This document shows, piece after piece, positions 8,849 to 20,800 of a DNA stretch of 64,000 bases. Each line of letters opens with the position of its first letter. Within the stretch, counting starts at the first letter, position 1. Source of the stretch: JAGWBF01 sp965116325 (lineage in GTDB: Bacteria; Chloroflexota; Dehalococcoidia; Lucifugimonadales; JAGWBF01); the NCBI GenBank assembly GCA_965116325.1, contig OZ220675.1:1-64000 (forward strand), read 5' to 3'. Below the pieces are notes generated by a model that made no database searches, was not told the DNA's origin, and saw nothing but the letters and a program-made list of their open reading frames with translations. Made by a program: the position numbers and the translations under genes.

Positions 8849-11353
8849 CTACGGTTTCGCCATCCGGTAGCCGACCCGGGGCTCGGTGAAGATGTACGTC
8901 GGGCTCCTGGCATCGTCTCCCAGCTTTCGTCGAATGGCCTTCACGGAGGTGCGCACCAAGCGCGGGTCGCCGGAGTGCTCCAGGCCCCATACGCGCCTCA
9001 GCAGCTGGTCGTGAGTCAACACGCGCCCGGCGTCGATGGAGAGTTCGAAGAGCAGCTTGTACTCCGTCGCCGAAAGGTGCGCCGGATGGCCGGCAACCGC
9101 CACGCGGCGTTCTGTGTAGTCGATCTCCAGGTCTCCGAGCATGTAGGGTTCTCGATGGCGCTGTAAGTCGCTTGTCTGATTTTCCAGGGCCGCCCTGATC
9201 CTAGCCATGAGTTCCAAGGACGAGAAGGGTTTCACCACGTAGTCAGCGGCGCCCAACTCGAAGGCCCGGACGACGTCCTGGTCCCTTCCCCTTCCGGACA
9301 GAAAGATGACCGGGGCGTCGGTGATGTCGGAGATGCGCTTCATCAGCTCGAATCCATCGGTGCCGGGCAGCATACGGTCCAATACTATGAGCCGGGGCCT
9401 CTCCGCCTCTATGAGGCGCTCCACCTCTTCCGGCTTGTTAGTTGAGATGGGTGTGTACCCGGCATCGGCGAAGATCCTGCGAAGGAGCCAGAGCATCTGC
9501 TGGTCGTCGTCGACGGCGAGAATGCGTCCCCCCTGCCTCTCCGTCGCCGGCATAGAGGTGTCCTGCGCAGCCGGCGTTGCTTCCTCGTATGCCACAGGCA
9601 TGGTGAAGGTGAATCTCGCGCCTAACCCGAGCCCGGGGCTCTCGGCCCAAATCCGGCCGCCGTGCGTTTCCACTACACCCTTGCATATCGCCAGACCCAG
9701 GCCCTCCCCCTCGGTTCTCCAGCCGCCGTCCTCGCGGCTGATGCGGGAGAACTTCCTGAACAGGTGCGGGAGCTGGTCTTCGGAGATACCCGCGCCTTCG
9801 TCAGAGACGGTGACGGCGACATAGGGGACTTCGAGAGAGGCGCCAATGCGGATGACTGATTGGGTGGGCGAGTGATTGGACGCGTTGGAGAGCAGGTTGC
9901 CCAGCACCTGGATGATACGATTCCTGTCCGCCATGACGGACGGCAGATTGGGCGGGAGTTCGACTTCGAGGCTGTTCCTGTACCCACCGCTAACAAATGC
10001 CCTCCTCGCCTCCTCTACCAGGTCCACCACTGCGGTGGGCCTGGCGTCGACTGACAGGACTCCGGCCTCGACTCGCGTCAGGTCGAGGAGGTTCTTGATG
10101 ATGTCCAGCAGGTGGTCGGACTGCTGGTCGATGATCCGGTAGAATTGTTCCGCCTCGCTGGGACTGAGCGGGGAGGAAGCGCCAAGCAGGGCGGCTGCCG
10201 AGCCCTTTATGGAGGCCAGCGGCATTCGCAGCTCATGGCTGACCATGCCGAGGAATTCGGCTCGTTGCCGTTCCAGGTCCTCGAGGGGCGTCATGTCCTG
10301 GAGGGTGGCGACTACGGAGACGATTTCACCGTTTTCGGACCGGATCGGCGTGGCGTTGCAAAGCGTGGGCACCGGCGGCCCGTCAGGCAGATGGATGACG
10401 ACGTCCTCGGCGCGCACCGTTTCCCCGCTGCGGATGGCTCGCTCCGTCGGCAACTCCTCGGGGGGAATGTCCCTGCCGTCGGAGCGTCTGAACTTCATGA
10501 CCTCGAGCAACTGAGGCAGGTCGTGGCCCGGGGCATGAAGCCCGCGGACGATGCGCCTGGTCTCAAGGTTGAACGAGATAAGGTCACGGGTCTTGGCGTC
10601 GAACACGAGGACCGCCACGGGCGTGGTGTCTATCAGGGCCTGCAGGCCAGCCCTGGACTGGCTTTCGTCGTGGTATCTGCGGATGTTGGAGATGGCGATA
10701 GCCGCCTGGTCGGCGAACATGGCGAGCATCTCTTGGTCTTCGAGCGTGAACTGGTGTCCGCCGGCATCAATACTGAGGTAGATGTTGCCGAGATGGACCT
10801 GCCGGTTACGGATGGGAGCTGCCATAAAGGACTGGATCGGGGGCAGGATGTCGGGTAGTTGGAACGGACCGGCGAACTCGGGGAAGTCGTTGACCATCAT
10901 CGGTTCGTCGATCCTGTTCAGAAACTCCAGGAGCGCCATCACCTCCGGCATACGGTCCACCCAATGTTCCATTCCGGATTGTTCGATGCCGGAGGTCACG
11001 ATGCCACTAAGGTCCTGCAGGCTGTCGAATATCACGACCGTGCCGTAGGAGGCCCCGGTCAGCGAACGGGCGCTGTCCACGACGTTCTGCAGAATCAGAT
11101 CGAGGTCGGCGTCCTGATTGATCTGAAGAGAGGCCTGTCCAAGTGTGGCCAGTCGGTTCCGCAGCGCGCTGTTCTCGCGCCTCAGACTGTCGAGCTCGTC
11201 ATGCGGTCCAGCTTGCACCGGCACCGCTGCGCCGTCATGAGCGGCGACAGGCGCCCCCGGATCCGGCGGGCCGCAGGGCGCCGACCGTCCGTCACTGTCC
11301 GTCACATCGCTTGTGGGTCTCCGCCTGTGGGCAGACAAACATAGTCCCCCCAT
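8849..11353 (-). CDS. Second sensor kinase-receiver-winged-helix protein
   Basis: 834 residues with the same plan as the kinase at 5104 but clearly diverged. A Pro/Ala-rich N-terminus is followed by a coiled coil (LRRENSALRNRLATLG), GAF ~75-225, PAS ~237-355, HisKA with MVSHELRMP (His373), HATPase with NLLSNA and DEGAGIS and a canonical G2 box GEGLGLAI, receiver with AVDDD, Asp659 (VLDRMLP) and VVKPF, then a PhoB-type winged helix ~730-834 (HLSATEYKLLFELS, VRTSVKAIRRKLGDD). The start at 11353 has no good Shine-Dalgarno; a GTG about 16 codons in is an alternative. It leads a likely two-gene operon with the DegV gene. Unlike the 5104 kinase it does not face an adhesin across the TGTAAAA element, and its canonical G2 box suggests a fully active ATPase. 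Confidence 0.9.
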   Translation of the reverse strand: MGGLCLSAHRRRPTSDVTDSDGRSAPCGPPDPGAPVAAHDGAAVPVQAGPHDELDSLRRENSALRNRLATLGQASLQINQDADLDLILQNVVDSARSLTGASYGTVVIFDSLQDLSGIVTSGIEQSGMEHWVDRMPEVMALLEFLNRIDEPMMVNDFPEFAGPFQLPDILPPIQSFMAAPIRNRQVHLGNIYLSIDAGGHQFTLEDQEMLAMFADQAAIAISNIRRYHDESQSRAGLQALIDTTPVAVLVFDAKTRDLISFNLETRRIVRGLHAPGHDLPQLLEVMKFRRSDGRDIPPEELPTERAIRSGETVRAEDVVIHLPDGPPVPTLCNATPIRSENGEIVSVVATLQDMTPLEDLERQRAEFLGMVSHELRMPLASIKGSAAALLGASSPLSPSEAEQFYRIIDQQSDHLLDIIKNLLDLTRVEAGVLSVDARPTAVVDLVEEARRAFVSGGYRNSLEVELPPNLPSVMADRNRIIQVLGNLLSNASNHSPTQSVIRIGASLEVPYVAVTVSDEGAGISEDQLPHLFRKFSRISREDGGWRTEGEGLGLAICKGVVETHGGRIWAESPGLGLGARFTFTMPVAYEEATPAAQDTSMPATERQGGRILAVDDDQQMLWLLRRIFADAGYTPISTNKPEEVERLIEAERPRLIVLDRMLPGTDGFELMKRISDITDAPVIFLSGRGRDQDVVRAFELGAADYVVKPFSSLELMARIRAALENQTSDLQRHREPYMLGDLEIDYTERRVAVAGHPAHLSATEYKLLFELSIDAGRVLTHDQLLRRVWGLEHSGDPRLVRTSVKAIRRKLGDDARSPTYIFTEPRVGYRMAKP

Positions 11354-11843
11354 CCAAGGGATCGGTACTACAGAAGTTTAAACGACCTGTATAAAACGGG
11401 CATAAAAATCAAGCTGTTTTCTGTTACAGTTCTGTGGCAATCCGGTTCCTTGACTTAGCCCGGAGAGACCATTCGCCGGACGACGCCTGGCATGCGGAGC
11501 TTACCGGCGGCGTTAACAAACCACCGGATTGCTGGGGGTTTCCGACCTTCGCTGGCAACAGCGTTTGGCTGCCTTTCGGCTCCACCTGCCCCTCGGGAAG
11601 CGGTGAAGCCGCCCTTCAGGGGGAAACTCTCACAAAACTCTCGCATCTGACGGATTTTTTTCACGCCTGTCTCACACCCGTTGAGTAGTCTGATTCACTG
11701 GGGACGTATGAACGGCCCCTCCGATAGATGAATGCGGTCCGGTGGAGTCTTGTTGGCGCGGAAGGTGAATGAGGGCAACGGAGCAGTGAAGAGAATCGCC
11801 GACCTGGAAGTGAATCTACGACTGGCAGGGCGACGGAGAAACC
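11354..11843. other. 490-bp divergent intergenic region
   Basis: Separates the second kinase (leftward) from the giant surface protein (rightward). The AT-rich part at 11370-11440 holds TATAAAAC and ATAAAAATC blocks suitable for the kinase promoter, and a T7 run sits at 11655-11661. The paired TGTAAAA element of copies A-E is not present. Short frames here lack RBS and family resemblance. Confidence 0.45.
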
Positions 11844-14800
11844 GTGTCTGACCGTCCGCTTCGATTGCGTATCCGGACGGTGGGCGTCCTGTTGCTCCTA
11901 GCGGCCGCGATGCCGGCAGTCCTGTTCCTCGCCTGGCCCGCCACGGTCTCGGCCCAGGAGCCGCCGCAGGACCCGGTCACCATTACCAGCTTCGGCAAGG
12001 TAGACCCCAACCCCGTTACCCATCCCCAACCCACCGACAAGGTGGACGGCGAGTTCGAGGTCCGGGTCTCGTTCAACAGGCCCGTCACCGGCTTCACCGC
12101 CGACGACTTCGACGTGGACCACGGCTCCACGTCCGACCTGAGCGTCTCCAACGGCAATTGGACCGTCACCGTCACGGTGGACGCGGGCTACGAGGGCCCG
12201 CTGACCGTCACCCTCCCCGCGAACGCGGTGGACGAGGGCAACGCCGAGCAGTCCCTGGAGTTCACCGTGGACCAGACGGGGCCTACGCCGACGCTGTCCG
12301 TCCCCTCCTCATACAGCCGCCCCATAGCCCGTTGGTTCTACGCCTATATCACCTTCAGCGAGCCGGTCAAGCTGGGCGAGGATTCCGACACCGGTCTCCT
12401 GGCAGACATCCGGCTGCAGAAAGGCGACCTCACCGTAACCGCCGGTAGGATCATCAGACTCCAGAAGGTCCGAAATGACGAAAGCGGGCGCCGGTACCGG
12501 GCATACATCCACCAGGGGGCGTACCAGGGCGACTACACCATCACGCTGCCCGCGGGCGTGCTGCAGGACGACGTGGGGAACCCGAACGAGGCGGCGACGA
12601 TCACCGTCCCCGTGGACGGTCTGTCACCCACGCTGGAGATAATCGGCCCGGAATCGGGCTACGTGCAGAAGGGCGCCAGCTTCGACGTCACGTTCCAGTT
12701 CAGCGAGGCCGTGACGGGGTTCACCGAGGGCGACATCACCGTCACCGGCGGGACCCTGACCGCGAGCTCGCTGGCCTCCTCCGGCACCAACGCCTGGACG
12801 GCCTCCGTCGCGGTGTCGGCCGACGCCGACGAGGTGGCTGTCGAGGTGAGGGCCACCGCGGTTCATGACGCCGCCAGGAGGGTCAACGCTACAACGAAGG
12901 CCACGTTCGACGCTGTGGACCCGCCCACCGCGGTGCGGGACATACTGCTGGAGTACTCCAGGGACAGAGAGCTGGGAGTCAGCTGGATCGGGCCTGCCGA
13001 CGACGGCGGCGCTCCAATCGTGGACTACCAGTACCGCTACGGACCGGGCACGGGCGACGACGTCGAGTACACGGAGTGGGAGAGCACCGGCGTCGAAAAC
13101 AGCGGCGACCCCAAGCGCGACATCGAGCTCACCGGCCTGACCAACGGCACGCAATACTCCGTACAGATGCGCGCGCTCAACGCCGCCGCCGCGGGCCCTT
13201 TCGAGACCTTCACAGGCAGGCCCAACCCAAAGGTGACGGTTCGCACGTCCGCCGGTTCAATCACCGAAGGCGACTCGGCCACCTTCACCCTCACGCGCAC
13301 GGGCGCCACCACGAACGCGCTCACCGTGGACGTATGCTCCAAGCTGCTGACCGGGGGCGACTGCACCGTGCGCACGACCACCGTGACCTTCAGTGCAGGC
13401 TCGGAGACCGCGACGCACACGGTGACCACCCAAGACAACGAAGTTGACGACCCGCACCGCCGGCTGGTCGTCACGGTCCTGGCCCAGGATACGGCGCCCT
13501 ACACGTACAGCCCAGGAGACCCCGACGAGGCGCGGGTGACGGTGAGAGACGATGACAATGCGATAGTCTCCATACTCCCACAGTCACACACAACGGTGGA
13601 GGAGGGCGACCCGGCCACTTTCACCCTGGGGCGTGACGGCCTCGTCACCGAAAGACTGCGCGTGAAGGTGTCGGTCAGCGAGACCGGCGCGTACCTGACG
13701 GACAGTCCGCCCGTCTGGGCGGATTTTCCGCCGGGCCACGCCACCACCACCTTTTCCGTGCCCACAAAGGACGACGACCTGGCCGAGGACGACGGCACGA
13801 TCACGGTGACCATCGTGGCCGGCAGCGACTGGCGGGTAGCCGTCCAGAACACCGCCTCCCGGACCGTCACCAGCGAGGACAAGGAGCAGCTGGTCACCAT
13901 TGCCCACCGCTCTCCCAACGTCTCCGAGGGCGGGTACGCCTCCTTCGTCCTCACCCGCAAGCAAATCAACGACGATGACACCACCGACGCCGACGTGAGC
14001 GGCCGGGGCTCGCTGACCGTCACCGTGGCGTTGACCGAAGAGGTCCCCGACGAACACACGCCCCGCTACACCACCGGGAACGAGCGTACCGTCACCTTCG
14101 CCGCGGGCGCGTCGACGGCCACGCTGTGGGTGCTCACCGCTGAGAACAGCTACAACCAGCCCAACGGAAGCGTCACGGCCACTCCCGTGGACGGCGACGG
14201 GTACAGGACCCCCGCCGAGAATGAGGACGGCTACAGCGCCACCGTCACGATTTTCGACGACGACGGCCTGCCCCGGGTCTCCATCACCGCCGCCAAAGAC
14301 GCCGTGGACGAGGGCGAGGACGTGGTCTTCACCCTCACCCGCTCCGGGAACACCACCAGGGGCCTCAAGGTGGAGTTGGACCTGGAGGGCCTGCTCAAGC
14401 ACGCCACCACGGAGACCAAGGCGCTCATGCCGCGGGAAGTCGATCTAGGCGCAGGACAAGTTGATGGTTTCCCCCAAACGACGAGACTACAGACCCTGCA
14501 CCGGGGAGACTGGGCGGTGGACTTCGCTCCGGGCAGCGACACCGCCACGCTGACGCTGACCACGGTGGCGGACCAGGTCCCGGAGGGGGACGGCTACTTC
14601 AAGGTGGACATTCAGCAGAAGACCACGGCCATCACCTACTACACGCGGGAACCCAGCAGCGCCACCGTCCTGGTCAGAGACAACGACACCACGACCCTGA
14701 CCCTGGAGGTGGTCGACCCGCCGGATGCTGTCGAGGGCCGCCCCTACACCTATCAGGTTATCGAGTACGAACCCCAGGAGTATCGAGTTGCCCGCACCGG

Positions 14801-17800
14801 CGACACCTCTCATCAAGTCACCTACCGCTACCACTTCTTTCGAGATGCGCAGCGCGACCCGACAGACCTCCATGATGAAGAGCAAATTAGCGCGGCTGCC
14901 ACTGAACTTATCGAGACAGATACTTCAGTCTTTCAACTTTACGGGATTCCAGCGGGATCGGAGACCTTCACCAGGAGGAGCAGGATAACCGGCGTGGTTC
15001 CCGGCGGGGGCGAGCAGTACGTGGAGCTGATCTCAGGCCCCGTCTGCGACTACTGCCCCCGCTACGAGGTGGGCACGCCCAGCGCCTTCCGCATCCTGAT
15101 TGCCAACCGCTCCGCCGGCGTGTCCATCGAGGCCGACGCCGCCAGCGTGGAGGAGGGAGGCAGCGTCACCTACACCCTCACCCGCATCTGGGTAGATCGC
15201 CTCTTGCGGTACTCCGGGACCCACGTGGACCTGCACTTCGACGACCCGGACGGCGTCATCTCCGGCACGCCGCCCCGCACCGTGGTCATCCCCAGGGGCG
15301 AGACCACCGCCACCTTCACCCTCACCATGGCGGACGACGACGAGGACGGGCCGGACCGGCGCCTGGTCGTCTCGGTTGCCGCCCCGGTGGACCCCGGCCC
15401 GGAATACACGGGCGACTTCGAGGCCGTGGCGCCCCACACAGCCACCGTCACCGTCACCGACAACGACGACCCGCCGCTGCCCACGGTGACCGTCGCCGAG
15501 CGCAAAGGGCGGACGTGGGTCTCGGAAGCGGCTGGAGAGATCGAGTTCGTCGTCGCCCGGTCCGGCGGCAGCGGAGCGCTCGTGGTGCACCTGGACGTGG
15601 CGCGGCAGGGCAGCTTCTTCCCGTCCACCCCCGCCGTGCCGTCGTCGGTGACCATAGAGGCGGGGAAGAAACAGAAGATTCTCAGGATTCCCGTCGTCGA
15701 CGACGCCGTGGTTGAGCCTTCGGGCTCGGTCACCGTCTCCATCGAGGCGCGCTCCTCCTACGTCCGGGGCGACCCCTCCAGTGCCAGGGTGGACGTGCTC
15801 GACAACGAGGCATACTTCGTCATTGCAGACGCCACCGTGGAGGAGGGCGACGACGACGGCCATGGCAACCCCGTCGACAGCGTCGACGTCACCGTGACCT
15901 TCGTCGGCCAGTCGGTGGCGGGCAGCTTGGCCTCGGTGGACTGGGCCACCCAGGACGGGACCGCGGAGGCCAACGCCGACTACACCGCCAAGAGCGGCAC
16001 CGTGGAAGTCGCGGCGGGGACGTGCAAAGTTCCGCCGGGTATTCCTACGTGCACGTACAAGATCACGGTCCCCATCATCGACGACAGCGTTGACGAGGCG
16101 GACGAGACGTTCAAGATCGTCCTCTCCAATCCAGACAATGCCAACGCGCTGCCCTACGGCACCGTCACCATCACGGACGACGACGACGCAACCGCCACCG
16201 TGTCCATCGAAGCGGTGGAGGAGAGCGACGTGCCGGAGAGCGCCGAATACGTCGAGTTCCTTCTCACCCTGTCGGAGGACAGCCAGAACACGGTGGAGGT
16301 GGACTGGAGGACCAGTGTTACCGGCGGCGACAACGCGGCCACGGCCGGCCAGGACTACACCGCCACCAAAGGCACGGCCGTCTTCCCCCGCGGCACCACG
16401 GAGCAGCGCATCCGCGTAGCCATACGCGACGATGACATCGACGAGGACTCCGAAACGCTCGCCGTCCAATTGACGGCCGCACGGAACGCCGAACGCTCGT
16501 GGACCAGAGACGCATACGGCTGGATCCGGGACGACGACGTGCGGGGCGTCACCGCCGCGCCCGCGACGCTGTCCATCGCCGAGGGCAGTACGGGCGACTA
16601 CACGCTGGTGCTGGACAGCCGCCCCACCGACGACGTGACCGTGGCGGTCATCGTCCCGGCGGACTCGGACCTGTCCGCCGCGCCGTCCACGCTGACGTTC
16701 ACGCCGTACGACTGGGACCAGCCGCAGACCGTCACCCTGACCGCCGCGGCCGACGCCGACGACGTCGCCGACGCGCCGGTGACCATCACCCACACCGCCG
16801 GCGGCGGCGACTACGGCCCCGCGCCAACGGACTCGGTCACCGTGACCATCACCGGCGACGCGGGCGCGACCCTGTCCGTCGCCGACGCCGAGGCGCCGGA
16901 GGGTGCAGGCGCAATCGTCTTCACCGTGACGCTGACGGGCAGACCATCGTCCCAGGTCACCGTGGCCTATGCCACGTCCAACGGCACGGCCACGGCGGGC
17001 CAGGACTACACCAGCACGAGCGGCACGCTGACCTTCGCCGCGGGCGCGGCCGGGACGCGGACCGTGAGCGTGCCCGTCACGGACGACAGCGACGGGGAGG
17101 AGAACGAGACCTTCACCCTCACCCTGAGCGGCGAGGCCAACGCGACCCTGGCGGTGGCAACGGCCACGGGGACCATTCTCGACGACGATGCGGGCTTCGC
17201 CGTGACGGGGGAGCGGGTCGCGGAGACCGCCGGGGAGATCGTCTTCACCGTGACGCGGCAGGGCAGCACCAGCGATCCGGCGTCCGTGTCGTACGCCACC
17301 CGGGACGGCACGGCCCTGGCAGGGTCCGACTACACCGCCCGTACCGGCAGGATCACCTTCGCTCGCGGGGAAAGCTCCAAGACCGTCTCCGTCCCGGTGA
17401 CCAACGACCTGCTGGACGAGCCGGACGAGGAGACCTTCACCTTCAGGCTGAGCGGGCCCGCCGGGACCGTCATCGCCGCCGGCAAGGGCACGGCCGCGGG
17501 CGTCATCGACGACGACGACCGCACGCCCAGGCTCTTCTTCGAGTTCCTCCTCCAGTCTGCGGAAGAGTCCGCGGGCCCCATTTCGTTCACGGTGAAGCTG
17601 AGCGCGGCCAGCGGCCGGCGGGTGGAGGTGGACTACACCACCCGGGAAACGCCGGGTCAGGCCAAGGCCGGCAGCGACTTCACGGCCGTTGACGGCACGC
17701 TGGTGTTCGCACCCGGGGAGACGGAGAAGACCATCACCGTCCAGCTCGTGGACGACGACGTGGCGGAAAGCGTTGAGACTTTCGGCCTGGTGCTGCACGA

Positions 17801-20800
17801 TGCGGTCAACGCCTCCATCTCCAGCGGAGAGGCGGGCGCCATCATCAGCGACAAAGACCTGTACAACGTCACCGTCACCGCCCGCGAGGAAAAGGTGTCC
17901 GAGGGCAGCGCCCTGGTCTTCGACGTCTGGCGCGACGGCGATACCAGCCGTGAGCTCGTAGTCACGCTGGGCCGCACTGTTGAACAGGTGGATGACCCCT
18001 GCGACCCGGAGGAGGCAAGCAGCTGCGAGCGGGACGACGTAACGGTGACCTTCAAAGGGGCCGGATTCAACGACGGGGAGCCGGGACAATCCAGGGTCGC
18101 CTATCGCTGGAAGTCCCAGGTGGACCCTTCCGCCGGTGCAGGCAAGGGCTTTGCCTACACGGTCACGGTCAAGGCGGACTCCCGGGAACCGGCCCAGTAC
18201 CGGCCGGGCACGCCCGCCAGCGCCTCCACGGCGGTGGCCAGCACCGGCGTCCTACTCGTGCTGTCCTACGAGAAGATGGACCCTCTGTGGGCCCAGCAGG
18301 GGGACGAGGTATCGGTCAAGTGGACCATCATCAACCTGAGCAACACCGCTGCCACGGACGTCAAGGTGAAGACCGACCGCACGGAGGGCACCCACGACTG
18401 CGCCGCGTCCCTCCCGGGACCATCTGACGACGACCAATACAGCAGCTGTACCGTCACGGTGACTTACGCCGCCACCGCGGCGGACGTCACCGCCGGGAAG
18501 CTCACGATCAATGCCAGCGTCACCAAGACCGCGGGCGCCGAATCCAATGCGGTCCAGGTGGTCTTCCCCCAGGGAGACGGGCATACGCTGGCCGTCCGAA
18601 ACTCGGTGCCGGCTGACGAGTACAGCAATCGCTCAGCCTTGTTCTTCAAGGTCTCCATGAATGCCCCGTCCACCGAGACGGTCACCGTTGCGTACGCCAC
18701 CTCCGACGGCACGGCTACCGGCAACACCGCCGGTGCAACCAGTTGTGGTGGTATCGGCGTCAACTTCGTGAGCGGCTTCGACTACATTCCCGCGAGCGGG
18801 ACGTTGACCTTCGACCCGGGGGACACCGAGGAGATCGTGCGCGTGCAGGTGTGCGACGACCACAAGCCGGAGGCCAACGAGACCGTCATATTCACCATCA
18901 GCAGCCCCTCCGGGGGAACGCTGGACGCCGACCGCAGCGCCGCCGTGGGAATCATCCTGGACAACGACCAGCCGGCGACCAACCCCAGCATCACCTTCGC
19001 CATGGTCGGAGGCGACAACGAGGTCGCGGAGAACTCCGGCTACGCCGAGTTCACGCTGACCCTGTCCGGCGGCACCAACGACACGGTGACCGTGGGCTGG
19101 GCCGCGACGGCCCTGGCCGCGGACGATGCGAGGGCGGCGGCCACCGTGGGCATGGACTACACCGCCGCGGGCGGCACGGTGACCTTCCCCCCCAGGACCA
19201 CGGAGCTGCGCATCCGCGTGCCCATCCTCAACGACATGATGGACGAGGACGCCCTGGAGTACCTGCAGGTGGCCCTGTCCGACCCGGTGAACGCGACGAT
19301 CACGGCGCCCAGCACGATAGACCTGGCCATCCGCGACGACGACAAGCGCGGCGTGACCGTCTTCCCAAACGAGATGTCCCTGGACGAGGGTGACAGCGGC
19401 ACATACAGCGTGTCGTTGAACTCGCAGCCGGCGGAGGCGGAAGGCGTGACCGTTGCGGTCAGCCTCCAGTCGAACGGGGGAGTGTCGGTCGCGCCGGCCT
19501 CTCTTACCTTCACGCAGGACAACTGGCGCAATGCCCAGGTGGTCACGGTCACCGGCGAAGTCGACGACGACTCCACCAACAGCCCGTATGTCATCGTCAC
19601 CAATAGGCCCAGCGGCAGCGACTACGACGGTATGCACCCCGCCGTGGTGCAAGTGACCGTACTCGACAGACCCGTCCTCATGGTCGCCGACAAGACCGTG
19701 TCGGAGAACGCGGGCTCTGTGACGGTTGAGGTCACGCTGGACCGCACCTTGAACAACCAAGCAATCACGGTGGACTGGAAGACGGTGGACGGGACCGCCA
19801 AGGCCGGCAGGGACTACACTCCCGCCGCCGGCACGCTCACCTTTGCCGCGGATGACGCGAGCGAGACCATCAGCGTGACCATCACCGACGACTCGCTGGA
19901 CGAGGACGCGGAGACGTTCTCCATCGCGCTGAGCAATCCGTCCGGAAACGTCGGCACCGGCGGCCCCGGAACGGTCACCATCACGGACAACGACAACCCG
20001 CCGACCGTGACCATCGCGGAGGTCGGGAAGAGCAGTGAGGACTCCGGCGAGGGCCGGTTCCGCGTGAGACTTTCCGACGCCTCGGGGCGGCAGGTGACGG
20101 TGGAGTGGCTCACGACGGATTTCGGCACGGCCACTGCCAACGCGGACTACGTCAAGGCCCGCGGCACGCTGACCTTCGAGCCCGGAGAGCAGCAGCAGGA
20201 CTTCACCGTCGTCATCGTCGACGACGCCATCGTGGAGGAACGGGAGATCTACCGGGTCAAGCTCCGCAATCCCGTCAACGCGACGCTCCACACGCCCCCT
20301 CGCGTCGATGCCGAGATCATCGACAACGACACACCGGGCGTGCTGGTCCAACCCACGGCCGTGGACATGCTGGAAGGCGGCACGGGCGAGTACACCCTGC
20401 GGCTCAAGACTCTGCCCACGGCGGACGTGACCATCACGGTCACCGTACCCGCAAACACCGACCTGACGGCTAGCCCAACGTCCCTCACCTTCACCTCGAG
20501 CAACTGGGACCAGCCGCAGACCGTCACGCTGACCGCGGCCGAGGACGCCGACCTCGCCGACGACGAGGTGTCGCTCACCCACGCGGCCAGCGGCGGTGGG
20601 TACGGCAACGTGTCCGTGGACGGCGTGACCGCGACCATAGTCGATAACGACTTCCCCACGCTGAGCATCGCCGACGGCGAGGCCGACGAGGACGACGGCA
20701 GCATCGAGTTCACGCTGACCCTGAGCCAGGCCGGGGGAAAGGACATTGCGGTGTCCTGGTTCACAACGGACGGCACCGCCTCGGGAGGGACCGACTACTC

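Noticed and set aside
11434..11688. An 84-residue frame between the second kinase and the giant gene
   Set aside because: No RBS or family match; lies in a promoter region with a T run.
15033..18089. A 1018-residue open frame antisense to the giant surface protein
   Set aside because: GC-rich third positions of Asp/Thr/Val codons leave the opposite strand open; composition is His/Gly/Arg-rich with no domain and the sense strand clearly codes.
18633..20582. A 649-residue antisense frame
   Set aside because: Same shadow effect in the Calx-beta region; no RBS or family resemblance.
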